Source: Coriaria nepalensis (taxonomy: Eukaryota > Streptophyta > Magnoliopsida > Cucurbitales > Coriariaceae). Taken from it: 64,000 bases of DNA. Positions 25,885 through 37,500 of this stretch are shown here, in pieces; the stretch's first letter is position 1; every line of letters begins with the position of its first letter. The stretch lies in NCBI GenBank assembly GCA_027186245.1, contig CP114495.1, positions 2,681,001-2,745,000 on the forward strand, read 5' to 3'. The notes under the pieces were generated by a model. It saw nothing but the letters and a program-made list of their open reading frames with translations. It was not told the origin of the DNA and made no database searches. Both the position numbers and the translations under genes were made by a program.

Positions 25885-26068
25885 TATTCTTTTTGTATTG
25901 TATACTATACAGTGACAATAATGCATTCGCGTCAGTAGCTGACACATCATTACAGCCTGCCACGTGTCATGATCATGAGAAGGAGGATGATCAGGCGAAT
26001 ATTAAAAGGGCTAAGTTCAACGATGTATTGTATTCTTTTTGTATTGTATACCATACAGTGACAATAAT
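25885..26068 (+). pseudogene. Captured fragment of the C2H2 zinc-finger gene, flanked by 38-bp direct repeats
   Basis: Positions 25920-26025 match 35661-35766 of the C2H2 gene downstream over 106 bp with four differences, all C-to-T or G-to-A in the fragment relative to the gene. The matching part codes for the segment after finger 3 ([20 protein letters not shown] and onward). The insert is bracketed by two near-identical 38-bp direct repeats, 25885-25922 and 26031-26068, starting TATTCTTTTTGTATTG and differing at one base. It lies next to a copia relic and cannot encode a functional zinc finger. Confidence 0.85.
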
Positions 26069-26129
26069 ATCTTAGTTATATTTTTACCATAAATAGCCTA
26101 ATAACTTGAGGGCTAATTGCTTATGCCCA

Positions 26130-29100
26130 AAATTGAATAGTAACAATTAGTTCTTCATGCTCAAAACTGACCTAGCCTCACAGGAAGGTACCAGTTTTAT
26201 CAATAAAGGGATATCATACTAAAGGTTTCTCAACCACTTTACCTCCCCACCAACTAGCTCTAAAGCTATGAACTCGGATTTCATTATAGATTTCGCATTA
26301 CATGGCTATTTACATGATTTTCATGATACAGTTCCTCCTCCTAATGTAAACATTTACTACTGGCAAAGTTTGACTCATCGAGTCACATGGCCTCACAATA
26401 GCCCTCAAGTATAATAGGATTTCCAATATATTGCAAGCCATAACTCATAGTACCCTTAAGGTACCTCAATACTCTAACTAAAACATCATAATACTCTTAG
26501 TTAAGATTATGAGTTTATCTACTCAATCTTCCTATTGCATAAGTTATATCTAGTATGGTACAGTTCATCAAATTAATTAGAGACCTAATTACTCTAGCGT
26601 ATTCAATTTGAGAAACATTGTCTCCATAATTCTTCCCTAAGTGTTCACTAGCCTCAAACGAAGTGGATAAAGAGCTAGAGTCATAATATTCAAACTTTTT
26701 TAGTATTTTCTCAACATAGTGAGATTGGTCAAAGTGATTCCTCCATACTCTCGTAGGATTTTAATACCAAGAATCACTTATGCTTTTCCTAAATCTTTCA
26801 TTTCGAGCTTAGAAGTTCGAAACTATTTAGTAGACTTAATTATGTCTAAATTAATTCCCATAATGAGCATGTTATCAACATACAAGTAAACAATGGCACT
26901 ATATTTTTCAGAAAATTTAAAATATACACATCTATATGAGTTGCTAATAGAAAATGCATTTTCAACTATAACATTATCAATTTTTTCATGCCATTATTTG
27001 AGACCTCATTTTAAACCATACTGTAATTTTATAAGTCTACAAAAATTTTCATCTTTTCCGGAAACAAAAAACCCTTCAGCTTGTGTCATATAGACTTTCT
27101 CTTCCAAATATCCATTTAGAAAAGTTGTTTAAACATTTATTTTATGAATAACCAAATTATTAGCAGCCAAAACTATCAATACTCTAATTGTGGTTATTCT
27201 AGCAACGGGTGCATATGTGTTAAAATAGTCTATATTTTTTTTTGGCTAAAACCCTTAGCAACTAGTCTTGCTTTGTATTTTTCCGCAAAAAAAATAACCA
27301 TTTCAATTTCTTTTTGAATATCCACTTGTAACCTATGAGTTTGGATCCACAAGGCAAAATCAACAAGTTCTATGATTTGTCATAATGGAGTCCAACTCAT
27401 TATTAATGGCTTCGCTCCAAAACACGACGTCTGGAGATGCCATTACTTCATCATATGTTGTTGGATCATTATCAATAAGAAATGTATAGAATTCAGTGCC
27501 AATGACTTTTCTTTTCCTTTGTCTTTTTCTTCTTATAATTTCAAGATCTGATTCATCCTTATCATGGGTTTTAAGATCAATTTCTCTAATTTGGCTTGTA
27601 TAAGCCTTATCTAAACTACTCACAAATTTTTTCTTCAAAGGATAAATTGCTTTAAAGAAATATGTATCTCTAGACTCTATTATATAGTTTGTTGATATCA
27701 TATCATTTATATATTTTAAGACTAAGAATTTGTAGGTAATGTTGTTTTTAACATACCCTTTAAATACATAGTCTATGGCCTTGCGACCGATCTTCTTTCT
27801 CTTAATATCTGGAAAACTTACCTTAGCTAGACATCTTGTTAGTAATATAATAGGCTGAGAGAATTAGTTCCCCCTATAAGCCAATGGGTGCACCAGATCC
27901 AATCAACATTGAGTTCATCATTTTCTTCAGTGTTATGTTATTCCTTTCAACTATTTCATTTTGCTCAGTGAATACGAAGCAATCACTTTAAGGATAATTT
28001 TATTTTCTTTTCAAAACTCTTGAAAAGGGTTTGAGACGTAGTCACCACCTCTATCAATTTTAATTTTTTTAATCTTCTTGTCTAATTGGTTTTCCACTTC
28101 AATTTATAACTGATGAAAACCTTTATGGCTTCGTCCTTTGATTTTTGTAGATATATCCTAGTATATCAACTATAATCATCTATGAAAATTATATAATATT
28201 TATTACCACCTCTTGACATTGAGTTTCTTAAATCACATATATCATTGTGTATAAGAGATAGAAGCTCAGATTCTCTAGTTACATATTTATGAGACTTATT
28301 AGTGAATTTTGATTCTGAACAAGTTTCATATTTATCAAATTTCGAGTTTCTAATCTTTTTATTAGACCTAAAATGTTTCATTCTTATAGCATAACTAAGA
28401 TTAGTATGACCTAATCTAGCATGCCATAAAACAACAAAATCAATGTAAGTAGAAGAAGAAATTTCATTAAACACTCAATGTTTGGTAAGCACAATCTTAT
28501 CATATTCAATTACCATTTTGATTCATGTTTTATTCAACAGGTCAATAGAAATATAATTTCTTCTGATTTCAGATGCATAGAGGACTCTAGTTAAGGCTAA
28601 CCATTTTCTAAAACTTAGTTTCACAATCACCTTTCCCTTCGCATAAGCTGGAGTTCTACAAGAGTTTGCAAGGTAGACTTACTCTCCCTCAACGGGCTTG
28701 TATGTTGCAAAACAGTTGTGGTCTCTATAGATATGCTTAGTAGCACCATAGTCCACATCCCACTCCAAAGGATCGTTGATCATATTCACTTTTGAAATAA
28801 TAGCAACCACAATGTCAAATTCAAGAGGTTAAAGGTTAACCTCGGATTCTTAGGTTTCTCTTAGTTTATCTTGATTTCCCTTTTATGCCTATATTGCACA
28901 AAGATTTTTCATAAATTAAGCAATTTTCCTTCTTCTTTTTAATCTCTTTTTTGACATTTGACTCTTTAAAATTTTGATTTCCAAGCTTCTTCTTAAAACT
29001 CAATTATAATAAATCAGCCTTATTAATAATTTCACTTGTTTTAAATTTTGCAACATTCTCCCTAATTTTAGCTGAAGCTCCCTCCTTAATCCTTATACAA

Positions 29101-29130
29101 AAAACTTGTATTTCCAAGGAGTGGCCTTTA
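26130..29130 (-). mobile_element. Degenerate Ty1-copia element (gag tail to RNase H)
   Basis: The minus strand carries, from high to low coordinates, a Lys-rich gag tail and a protease motif near 28770-28736 reading LEWDVDYGATKH, where the usual DSGA has become DYGA. A GAG-pre-integrase/integrase start follows at 28474-28166 (HARLGHTNLSYAIR, HNDICDLRNSMSRGGNKYYI). Then comes an RT N-terminal region at 27701-27360 (DVVFWSEAINNELDSI) and RT core blocks (ARLVAKGFSQ, KINVxTTFLNGYLEEKVYM). The RT catalytic box at 26882-26871 reads YVDN instead of YVDD. RNase H is only in fragments. Several stops and frameshifts and two altered catalytic motifs show that it is dead. Confidence 0.85.
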
Positions 29131-30214
29131 ATTATGATGGACGTAGTTCATGTATTTCCAAGGCGCACCTTTAATCCAGCCTTGGCCACTCCTTTTCGGT
29201 TCGACCCACAGTCATTAGTCATGTCAATTAAATTGGATGGATCTAGCTTTCCTTATTATGCCAGCACATAACGTAGTTGGATTAGTAGCTTGAGCTTTTT
29301 GATAGTCCGCATTAAAGTCTCGAGTATAAGTTTAAAACCCTTACATTATGCAAATATATGACGTAGACTCATAGCTTTAGGAGATTTTTTCTAACTCAAA
29401 CCGCTACTATTAACTTTATATGCTGCACTCATCAAGATAGTCACCAAATAATGAGCAAGAGCTAATTCACTGGAAATGTGGGATTTCTACTTTCTGCAAC
29501 ATTCTCCTTCTCAAGTCAACCTTTCTATATTTTGGGGAAAAAAGAAAATTCAACCTTCAATACTAATTTGATAATTCAGCATTATACATTAATTCCAAAT
29601 GAACACGTATTCTAATATTGGAAAGTGAACCAACTTGAAAAGGAAATATTGAAAGAAATCAATGTATATTAGAAGCCGTAAATTTACTATATGGTTCAAA
29701 TCAAGGAAATATTTTAGAAAACTATTGGTTTAAATTTAAAAGGAAATTTTCTTTCACACGTCGACGGAAAAAGCAAGACAATAGGTCCAAATTCGGCTGA
29801 AATCACCAACAGTTGACATGATATAAACCAAATATTGTAAGAAGTCAAAATACGTGTATGAAGTTTGGTATATACGTAGGAATAGCAGTACGTATATATA
29901 CAATTTTAACTTGTATAAACATATAGAGAGGGTGGATCATGTTCATCCATTTCCTCGTGATCGAATATTAGACATCTTTGGATGATTTTAGATTCAATTT
30001 ATTAATCTATAAATTAAAATATATCATATTATTTAAAATTAACGAGTATATAATATTTTAAAAGATTCAACATATTTTAGTTTGTGACTAAATTTTATCC
30101 ATACCGAATTACCCGAATTTCTCTCGACATGACACATTTCTAAACTTAAGGAAAAGTAGGAACTCAAAACCTTAAACGATACGTGTGCATTAGAAATCAA
30201 AGCACTTCCCTCTC
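29131..30214. other. Spacer and promoter region upstream of the expansin gene
   Basis: The left part (to about 29400) is repeat-like, with AAGGAGTGGCC at about 29117 facing GGCCACTCCTT at about 29184 as an inverted pair. The remainder is AT-rich upstream sequence of the expansin gene. No gene is seen. Confidence 0.5.
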
Positions 30215-30223
30215 TATATAAAT
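30215..30223 (+). promoter_or_regulatory. TATA box of the beta-expansin gene
   Basis: TATATAAAT lies 86 nt upstream of the expansin ATG and follows a CCCTCTC pyrimidine run, a standard plant core promoter arrangement. Confidence 0.6.
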
Positions 30224-30300
30224 ACCATGCACGTTCAGGTAGTTCAACATAAGACTCGCTAACTATTAGCAAAATTATTAATGTACTAGATAGTTAAGAA

Positions 30301-31409
30301 ATGGCTCTTGTACTTGGTTTTTCGTTTTTACAATATTCGACTCTAATACTTACACCTCTCTCTTTGCTTTTAGTAAGTCCTTGTTCTTGTCGTGACTATC
30401 CAATGTTCCTTAATGCCTCTAAAGTTCAAACAAGAAATGGTTGGTCAGTCGCCGGAGCGACATGGTACGGGAGCCCTAATGGTGCTGGAAGTGATGGTAA
30501 CAGTACTATGTAGCCTTACACAAGGAGTCATGATGTATATGCATATACATTGAAAAGCTAAAATAATATAATATGCTATGTAGGTGGAGCTTGTGGTTAT
30601 GGCAATGCGGTAGGGCAGACTCCATTCTCTTCAATGATAACTGCAGCCGGCCCCTCTCTCTTTGATGACGGCAAAGGATGTGGAACTTGTTACCAGGTAC
30701 TGCACATTACGATCAACATCATCGTATATATATTTACCAGAATGATCAAAATAATATATAAATGCTAGCTATTTGTAACATTATTTAATGTTTAATTGAT
30801 CAGGTGAAATGCACAACTAATAAGGCTTGCTCCGGTAATCCGGTAACCGTGGTTATAACTGACGAGTGCCCCGGAGGCCCTTGCCTTGCCGAGACATATC
30901 ACTTTGATTTAAGTGGAACTGCTTTTGGGGCCATGGCAAAGTCTAGCCAGTCTGATCAACTCCGCAACGTCGGCGTTTTGAAAATTCAGTTTAGAAGGTA
31001 ATCTCTTACTTATTCATAGCCAGCCAATAACCTCATAATTGCTCGGCTGATTGGGCTAAATATATGGTATGGCAGGGTTGAGTGTAACTATCATGGAGTA
31101 CCAATAACATTTCGTGTTGATGCGGGTTCAAGCAGCTACTACTTTGCAATCTTAATCGAATACGAAAATGGAGATGGAGACCTTGCGAAAGTGGAACTGA
31201 AACAAGCCGCAGCTAACTCTGCATGGCTTCCAATGCAGCAGTCATGGGGTGCGGTTTGGAAACTTAACCCTGGCTCAGAGTTGAAGGCTCCATTCTCTAT
31301 TAGCCTAACCACAAAACAGTCTGGTCAAACTCTTCTAGCAAATAATGTGATTCCTGCTGATTGGAAGCCTGGTCAAACATATCGAGCTCGAGACAATTTT
31401 CAAGTTTAA
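30301..31409 (+). CDS. Beta-expansin (EXPB family)
   Basis: Four exons (30301-30496, 30584-30696, 30804-30997, 31076-31409) with GT-AG borders encode 278 residues, the usual EXPB length. The first 28-30 residues are a hydrophobic secretion signal. The double-psi beta-barrel domain follows, with [20 protein letters not shown] near residues 53-72, [19 protein letters not shown] (Asp123) and the HFD signature at 136-138 ([12 protein letters not shown]). The C-terminal CBM63-like domain carries [14 protein letters not shown] and ends [17 protein letters not shown]. Beta-expansins loosen cell walls non-enzymatically by disrupting polysaccharide contacts. The Cys pattern and the HFD motif are intact, so the gene looks functional. 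Intron positions agree with the plant expansin pattern. The EXPB rather than EXPA assignment rests on the [15 protein letters not shown] block and the C-terminal part. Confidence 0.95.
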
Positions 31410-31476
31410 AAAAAGAAAAAAAGAAAAAAAGAAAAAAGGGAATTAATTTCTCATTATTATATTATTTGTGAGTTTA

Positions 31477-31482
31477 AATAAA
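31477..31482 (+). terminator. Candidate polyadenylation signal of the expansin gene
   Basis: AATAAA lies 68 nt after the expansin stop codon, downstream of an A/G-rich tract. Confidence 0.45.
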
Positions 31483-32219
31483 GACAGTGAGAACTGGGTG
31501 TGGCATGTAGGTAAGTGAATACATAATGTTGGTTTTTTATTTTGGAATATATGTAATTTATGTTTGTCGGGGAAACTTGAATAGTCATGTGTTTTATTTT
31601 GTATTTTTCTCATATATATTTCAATATATCACTAATAAATTAAGAGTACGTGTTATTTCAAAAATGAGATATTTAAAATTTGAACCCAATATCACTAGCT
31701 ATCCTTGGGGTCTTCCTAGGCATATATAGAGTTTAATGTACCATATATATCCGGATGATAGGCATGAAATTGATATGGTACCTAAATTATCATAATTTAT
31801 TCCAAATTTAAGAGAAATTAAGCTTAAATGCTCCACATTCATGATACTTGGCACGATTGTTGGATACTGATGCGTTAGAAATTAATCATACCTATAGAAT
31901 CGCCAATTAATATGATCTTCGTGTAACTTTTTTAGACTACATACTTGTAAATTCATGTAAGATCAAAGGTCTTTAACTGCCTTTGCACCAAGGCAATTTT
32001 TTTTTTTTTTTGATCAAAAGCTCTACAAACATATCTTTAAGCTTACTTTTAAACGCGAGTATTGATAAATTTTAATTTAACAAGTTTATCTAAATATTGA
32101 AGCCAACTCTAGCTTTATTTGACTCTAGATTTCTTTCTTCTACATCTTTAATTACTCTTTAATTTCTATTTGTTGAAGGTTTTGGTCCTCATGTCTCTCC
32201 TCCTTTTGTTTTACTTTAA
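31483..32219. other. AT-rich spacer, no gene
   Basis: The 3' flank of the expansin gene, with a T-run at about 31990-32011 and no coding signal or clear repeat. Confidence 0.55.
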
Positions 32220-33374
32220 CTTTTCATAGTTAATAATATTTTGCGTTGTTCTCTATGTTAATGATCTTGTCGAATGTGTAACTTTAATTTTTTTTTTTAT
32301 AGTTAGCAATATTTTGCGCTACTCTTTATGTTAATGATCTTGTTGAAAGTAAAATTTTGATAAATTAATAACTTTGAAATTAAAGAAAAATATTAATTTA
32401 GTATTATCAATTCTATTTTAAAAAATAAATTAAATATGAAATTTAGTTTGATGAGTCTTGAAGATGCATTATCATCGTCAATTATATCGTAAATTTTTGG
32501 GTTATAAAGTAGGGAAATTGAATCCAAAAAAGATAAATATTTTAAAAATAATGAATCTTACAATTTCAATTTGAACAATAGATATTCATGACAATATAAT
32601 TGCAAATTGTTTTTGATATTATAAAATTCGGTTTGCAAATTACATGGATTGCAAATAATTTTGATGAACTATTAGATAGTGGAGGTATTCAAAAACTACA
32701 AAATATAATCAAAGAATTGAACAGTCATAAAAAATGGATATCAAGAATCTCTTGAACTACCGATGAGAAAATAACACAATTTTAGAGATGTTGATCGATG
32801 AACAGATAATTGAAAGCGTCATAGAAAATGATCAAGATGTTGAAGTTCAAGATGATAGTTCTACTTGGACCATGTTTCATGAAAAGAAACTCTCAAAGCT
32901 ACGATAAAATTGAATAAATTTTTGTTGTAGTACGAGAAATTTATTATCATAACTTCTCACCATGTGAAGAAAAATTAGAGATTAAATCCAAATTCTTGTC
33001 AATTTTAAGAAAAAATAATTAGTGATTGAGTCATATTTTAATAATATTTCATAATTAAATCATACGCACTATATATTATAAAATTATTAATTTAATATTA
33101 TATGAGATCTATATAAATTTTTTAAAATATACTCTTATAAATTTAACGAATTATTAATTTAATATGTTATTTTTGAATTATGACCGATATAAAATTTATT
33201 TAAATGAGATCATTAATTTATTAAAATTTTACTATAATTAACAATATTTTGCGCATACTCTCTATTAATGATCTTTCTAAATATGGAATTTTAATTTTTT
33301 ATAGTTAACAATATTTTAGCGGTAGTTTATTTGTTAATGACCTTGTCGAACATGGAGTTAGTAGTAATTTTTTT
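32220..33374 (+). mobile_element. pogo/Tigger-like transposon relic nested in a four-unit tandem array
   Basis: Inverted ends AGTAAAATTTTGATAAATTA at 32348 and, reversed, AGTAAAATTTTAATAAATTA (complement of 33214-33233) bound about 886 bp; they differ at two of about 24 positions. Inside, the plus strand at 32670-32900 reads in broken frames ELLDSGGIQKLQNIIKEL, MDIKNLLNY, LIDEQIIESVIENDQDVE and DDSSTWTMF. This matches the C-terminal tail of plant pogo/Tigger-type DDE transposases (LTDEEIIESV then an acidic stretch). The catalytic DDE part is absent. Two units of a 60-75 bp direct repeat, TATAGTTAACAATATTTTGC then TTAATGATCTTGTCGAA, stand on the left (32220, 32299) and two on the right (33235, 33301). 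Confidence 0.6.
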
Positions 33375-34490
33375 TACTAAAAAGAAGTCAACTATATTGG
33401 CCTTGACTAAGGAAGAAATATGAAATTACTAATATATATGTAAATTAACCCAATAGTGTATATGAGCTGTTAGAAATGGTGAAATGGTCCAGTTTGCTAC
33501 CCTTTTGGTGAACTAAATCAGTATACTATGCTGTTAAGTTAATTAATGACTGAAACCACGTAGCTTAATCATATCAGTGCTTTGAATCAAAGCAAAAGAC
33601 TTTACTTCGATCAAAACATATGATTACAAACTCTAAACCCCTCTACACTGACTGATATAAGCAATAATGTCTTTGCTTAATCAAGAATTTGTATCTAATT
33701 TTGAACTAAGTGAATGCAACTTCACGACCCATATAATTGAAGTCCCAACTATTTAGAAACCCCTTTGAGAATACGATGAACATCCCAAAATTAATGATTC
33801 TAGAAATAATTTTGACCCTAGTACCAATATTACTTGGTTTAGTGAGATTAAATATATTAATTAATTACTAACTCACAGTAAAACTTAGTCTATACCAATA
33901 CAACGACACACACGTGTTATTTTTCCATTAGCCGGTCTTAACAAAACAAGCTTGTCATGTAAAGAGAGAGGAAACACAGGATTCTTTCTCGTATCGGACA
34001 CATTAGCTCTTACAATTAGTCGAAGTAAGGCTAATAAGCATAGAAGCAATTATAATAAAAAGACTATAATTAGTAAGAGACGATGATAATAATAACAAAA
34101 AATTATGTGGAAAGGCAGCTTGAACCAACCGACAGACAAGGGGAAGCATGGGTTAGTTTTCTTGGCTTGGAATTGAAGGGAAAATGAATAGGTGGTGGCA
34201 GTTAGAACCACTCTTCTTCTTTCACTCACTGCCTCACTCTCTCCTCTCTCTCTCTCTCTCTACACAAAAACACACACACAGACATCTTCACTGGAATTCT
34301 AATTAAGGTCCTCCTTTACTTCCTCTCTCTCTCTTGATTATAATATCTCTCTCTGTCTCATCCATAAATTTTTCACTCAAACTACAAACTAGGACTAGCT
34401 AGTATCCTCCTTGCACTTTGCACACCACACAACCCCACAACAACTCTCACTACAATAACAAACTCCTCCTCCTCATTGATCTTCCCATTC
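33375..34490. other. Promoter and leader region of the first C2H2 gene
   Basis: No gene is seen. The right end is pyrimidine-rich, with a CT dinucleotide run at about 34236-34260, and probably holds the transcription start and 5' UTR of the zinc-finger gene. Confidence 0.55.
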
Positions 34491-34547
34491 ATGGTAGTTT
34501 CAGATTTTTCTCGTACCCATTTCTTCTCTTCTGATAAACTTGTGTGA
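34491..34547 (+). promoter_or_regulatory. Upstream ORF abutting the zinc-finger start codon
   Basis: ATG at 34491 opens an 18-codon frame, MVVSDFSRTHFFSSDKLV, whose TGA (34545-34547) is followed without a gap by the main ATG (34548). It is in frame with the main ORF and therefore separated from it only by the stop. If included in the transcript it would force reinitiation or leaky scanning. Inclusion in the mRNA is not shown. Confidence 0.6.
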
Positions 34548-36041
34548 ATGGAATTGATGTTGGACAAGCAGCAACCAAGCTTACAACACTTCTGTAAGAT
34601 TTGCAAGAAAGGTTTTGGGTGCGGAAGAGTGATAGTAGGGCACATGAGGGCACACGGGATGGCTGAAGAAAATGTTGATAACATCGACGGATCGAATGAG
34701 CACAGGTCCGAGGACTGGGACGTCGACAAATTCGATGGAGGAAATGTATCGTCTAGTAACAAGCGAATGTACGCTTTGAGAACTAATCCTAATCATTTAA
34801 AAAGTTGTCGGATATGTCAGAACTGCGACAAGGAGCTCTTATCCTACAAATCGTTTCTCGAAAATGCTAAATGTACTAATTGTAATTTCGACGAAGATAA
34901 CGAGAACGAGGCTCATCCTGAAGATACATCGCTGATCATGTTGTCATCGCTGGATTATAACGAGGGCCGGAAAGATCAAGACCGGTACGGATGGTGTAAG
35001 AGAAAAAGATCATTTAGAGTGAAAGTGCTTAGCCCTTCAAGTGAGGAAAAGGATGTCGCGAGTTGTCTGATGATGTTATCAAACTCCAACCGACGTTACA
35101 ACGACGATGATTATAAGTACGATGTTAACGAAGCACGCATGAACATGTCGTCGGACGAACCAGAAGAGTCTTGTGGTTCCGCTAGCAAAGAACTAGAAGA
35201 CGACCATCATCATCAGCAGCAGCAGCATCGAAGAGTACTTAACATCATCAACAATAACACTAGTAATAAGTTCAGTATAGCTCCTACTTATAGTTATAAA
35301 GTTCCCATATTGATAGATGATGATCGCAACATTAAGGGCAAAGGGGTAATCAGCAACGTTGCTCCGAAGGGAGTGTTCGAGTGCAAAGCTTGCAAGAAAG
35401 TGTTCAATTCGCACCAAGCATTAGGTGGTCATAGAGCAAGCCACAAGAAAGTTAAAGGCTGCTTCGCTGCACGTCTAGATCATGATTCACAAAACGACGA
35501 CGTTGCCGATACCAATGAAGAATTCCAGCTCCCTTCAAAACAAAACCAAGTGATGAATTATAAGAAGTCGAAGGTTCATGAATGTTCCATCTGTCATCGA
35601 GTTTTCTCTTCCGGACAAGCACTCGGTGGGCATAAGAGGTGCCATTGGATCACATCCAATAATGCATCCGCGTCAGTAGCTGACACGTCACTACAGCCTG
35701 CCACGTGTCATGATCATGAGAAGGAGGATGATCAGGCGAATATTAAAAGGGCTAAGTTCGACGATGATGGTGACGATGATAGAACATCAGAGCCGCTTGA
35801 TCTCAAGCTTGATCTGAACCTTCCTGCAGCAACTGATCATCATGTAGTTAAAGATCATCATACAATAAAGAGTAGTTCTGATCAGGAGGAAGATGGTCAA
35901 GGTGATTATGATGGCCATGATCACAGTAAGGTAAAGTTAGCAAAGCTTAGTGAATTAAGGGATATTAACATGAGTGAGGGTTCTTCACCATGGTTGCAGG
36001 TTGGAATTGGTGCAACTACAACTGACGTGGCAGCCGACTGA
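34548..36041 (+). CDS. C2H2 zinc-finger transcription factor with EAR motif (ZAT type)
   Basis: A single exon encodes 497 residues. Finger 1 is at residues 16-36 (C16, C19, H32, H36) but carries GRVIVGH in place of QALGGH. Finger 2 is at 279-299 and finger 3 at 346-366; both have the plant-specific QALGGH helix that contacts [15 protein letters not shown] block, shared by ZAT1/ZAT4/ZAT9-like proteins, lies between fingers 1 and 2. A Cys-rich stretch near residue 86 ([18 protein letters not shown]) looks like a decayed finger. The C-terminal half has an [14 protein letters not shown] repression motif at 417-427 and His/Asp-rich runs. Such proteins act in the nucleus as repressors, often in stress responses. 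The length exceeds most ZATs because of long acidic spacers. The ATG used directly follows an upstream ORF stop. A 106-bp piece of this gene is copied at 25920. Confidence 0.93.
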   Translation: MELMLDKQQPSLQHFCKICKKGFGCGRVIVGHMRAHGMAEENVDNIDGSNEHRSEDWDVDKFDGGNVSSSNKRMYALRTNPNHLKSCRICQNCDKELLSYKSFLENAKCTNCNFDEDNENEAHPEDTSLIMLSSLDYNEGRKDQDRYGWCKRKRSFRVKVLSPSSEEKDVASCLMMLSNSNRRYNDDDYKYDVNEARMNMSSDEPEESCGSASKELEDDHHHQQQQHRRVLNIINNNTSNKFSIAPTYSYKVPILIDDDRNIKGKGVISNVAPKGVFECKACKKVFNSHQALGGHRASHKKVKGCFAARLDHDSQNDDVADTNEEFQLPSKQNQVMNYKKSKVHECSICHRVFSSGQALGGHKRCHWITSNNASASVADTSLQPATCHDHEKEDDQANIKRAKFDDDGDDDRTSEPLDLKLDLNLPAATDHHVVKDHHTIKSSSDQEEDGQGDYDGHDHSKVKLAKLSELRDINMSEGSSPWLQVGIGATTTDVAAD

Positions 36042-36179
36042 TTTCTTTGATTTTTTTTTTTTTGGACCTTAGGTAATTATAGGGTTTTTTGTTTTGTTTT
36101 GTTTTTTTGGCAATATATGGTTGACTAATTAATTATCAGGTCGGTCATTTTATTTACTAACTTCTGAAAAAATAACTGT

Positions 36180-36760
36180 TGGGAAATATGGCTAAGTAGG
36201 AATAATCATAGGCACAATGATGCTAAGATGACGGTGGCGGGGATTATCAGGAAATTAATGCTTTGGTTGAATTCTCTGAACACTGCCATGCATTGTGGCG
36301 TATCTACTACTCAGAGAGAAAAGAGTTTGTTGACTGATTTGGGCTGTTCGCCGCGCTCGCAGAGGCCTAGAAGAATCATCCAGCATTTCTGGAACACTCC
36401 TCAATTGAACTGGTACAAATTAAATGTAGATGGCTCGTATAAACGTGTTAGTGGTACAGCAGAATGCGGTGGGGATTTTAGAGATCATGACGGGAGTCTT
36501 ATGCTTGGCTTTTTTTGTCCCCTTCAATGCTCGAATAGTTTTCAAACGGAAGTCTATGATCTTTATCATGGCATTAAACTGGCGCTCAGACATGGCTTTC
36601 TTCCTCTCCATATCGAAAGTGACTCGAGTTCTATAATTCAAGCAATTTGGAAGGATTGTCCGAATTAATACCTGACTCAAATTTAGCATTACATTTAGTT
36701 CTGCATCCGATAAATGCAAAGTTAATATACGGACTTGGAAGGAGTTTATCTCCAAATTTG
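36180..36760 (+). mobile_element. LINE-derived RNase H fragment
   Basis: The open frame 36228-36668 reads WYKLNVDGSYKRVSGTAECG, GDFRDHDGS, QTEVYDLYHGIKLAL and PLHIESDSSSII. This is the RVT_3-type RNase H domain carried at the 3' end of plant L1 LINEs, with the D (NVDGS), E (QTEVY) and D (ESDSS) acidic residues retained. No reverse transcriptase is present upstream, so this is a 5'-truncated remnant. A domesticated RNase H gene is a less likely reading because there is no proper start context. Confidence 0.7.
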
Positions 36761-37500
36761 AAAGATTTCAAAGTTTTTTAATTTATGACTATTAGATTAA
36801 AAAAATTGATCTAATAATTTTGATTTTATCAAATTTTAATGGGGGATATTTTTTAAAGATATCCTAACGTTTAGAGTTCAGCACCCAAACTCTGCTGTAC
36901 TATGATGGTCTATGCAGGAATTCTTAAGAACTTTCGCTAAACAATGTTCTTTTCCCCATGAAAGTGATGTAATGTCGGGTCAATTAATTACGTTGTCAAA
37001 TAACAAGCATAAGATATCGTTTCTACGCCATCGTCTTTATGTATACATACCCACTAAAAATGAGGGATCAGTCAACGATTTTTAGGATGAGTTTGGCCCA
37101 AACTCCCAGTTAAATGACGGGCAAAATGATCGACATGAAAGAAGAAGATTATTGACAAGTAAGGGTAGATGACATACTTTGAATTTCTATTCGATCGCTT
37201 CAATCGCTCGAATGAGACTTTATAATAATTTGATTCGATTTTCTCTTAGAATAAAAATGAGAATGGAATAAAAGTAAAAATAGTAAATTTTTAGTATTTA
37301 TTTAATTATATAAATAAAAATAAAAATAAAAATTATCCAAATATTATAATAAAATTTATATAACATGCATGGCGATCTACCCCCAACGAAAAAAGAATTA
37401 TATATTTTTAGTGAAGATGGATATGAGATGTGATTTGAATTCTTTAAAATTTGAAGAGGAATACGAGCAGTATTGGCAGTGGCAAGTAGAGAAGCAGCAA
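36761..37500. other. Spacer, no gene
   Basis: AT-rich sequence between the LINE remnant and the copia fragments. Nothing recognisable is seen. Confidence 0.5.

Noticed and set aside
36228..36668. Possible host RNase H gene
   Set aside because: Although the acidic triad is present, the sequence context, the missing upstream RT and the match to LINE-borne RVT_3 domains favour a truncated LINE.
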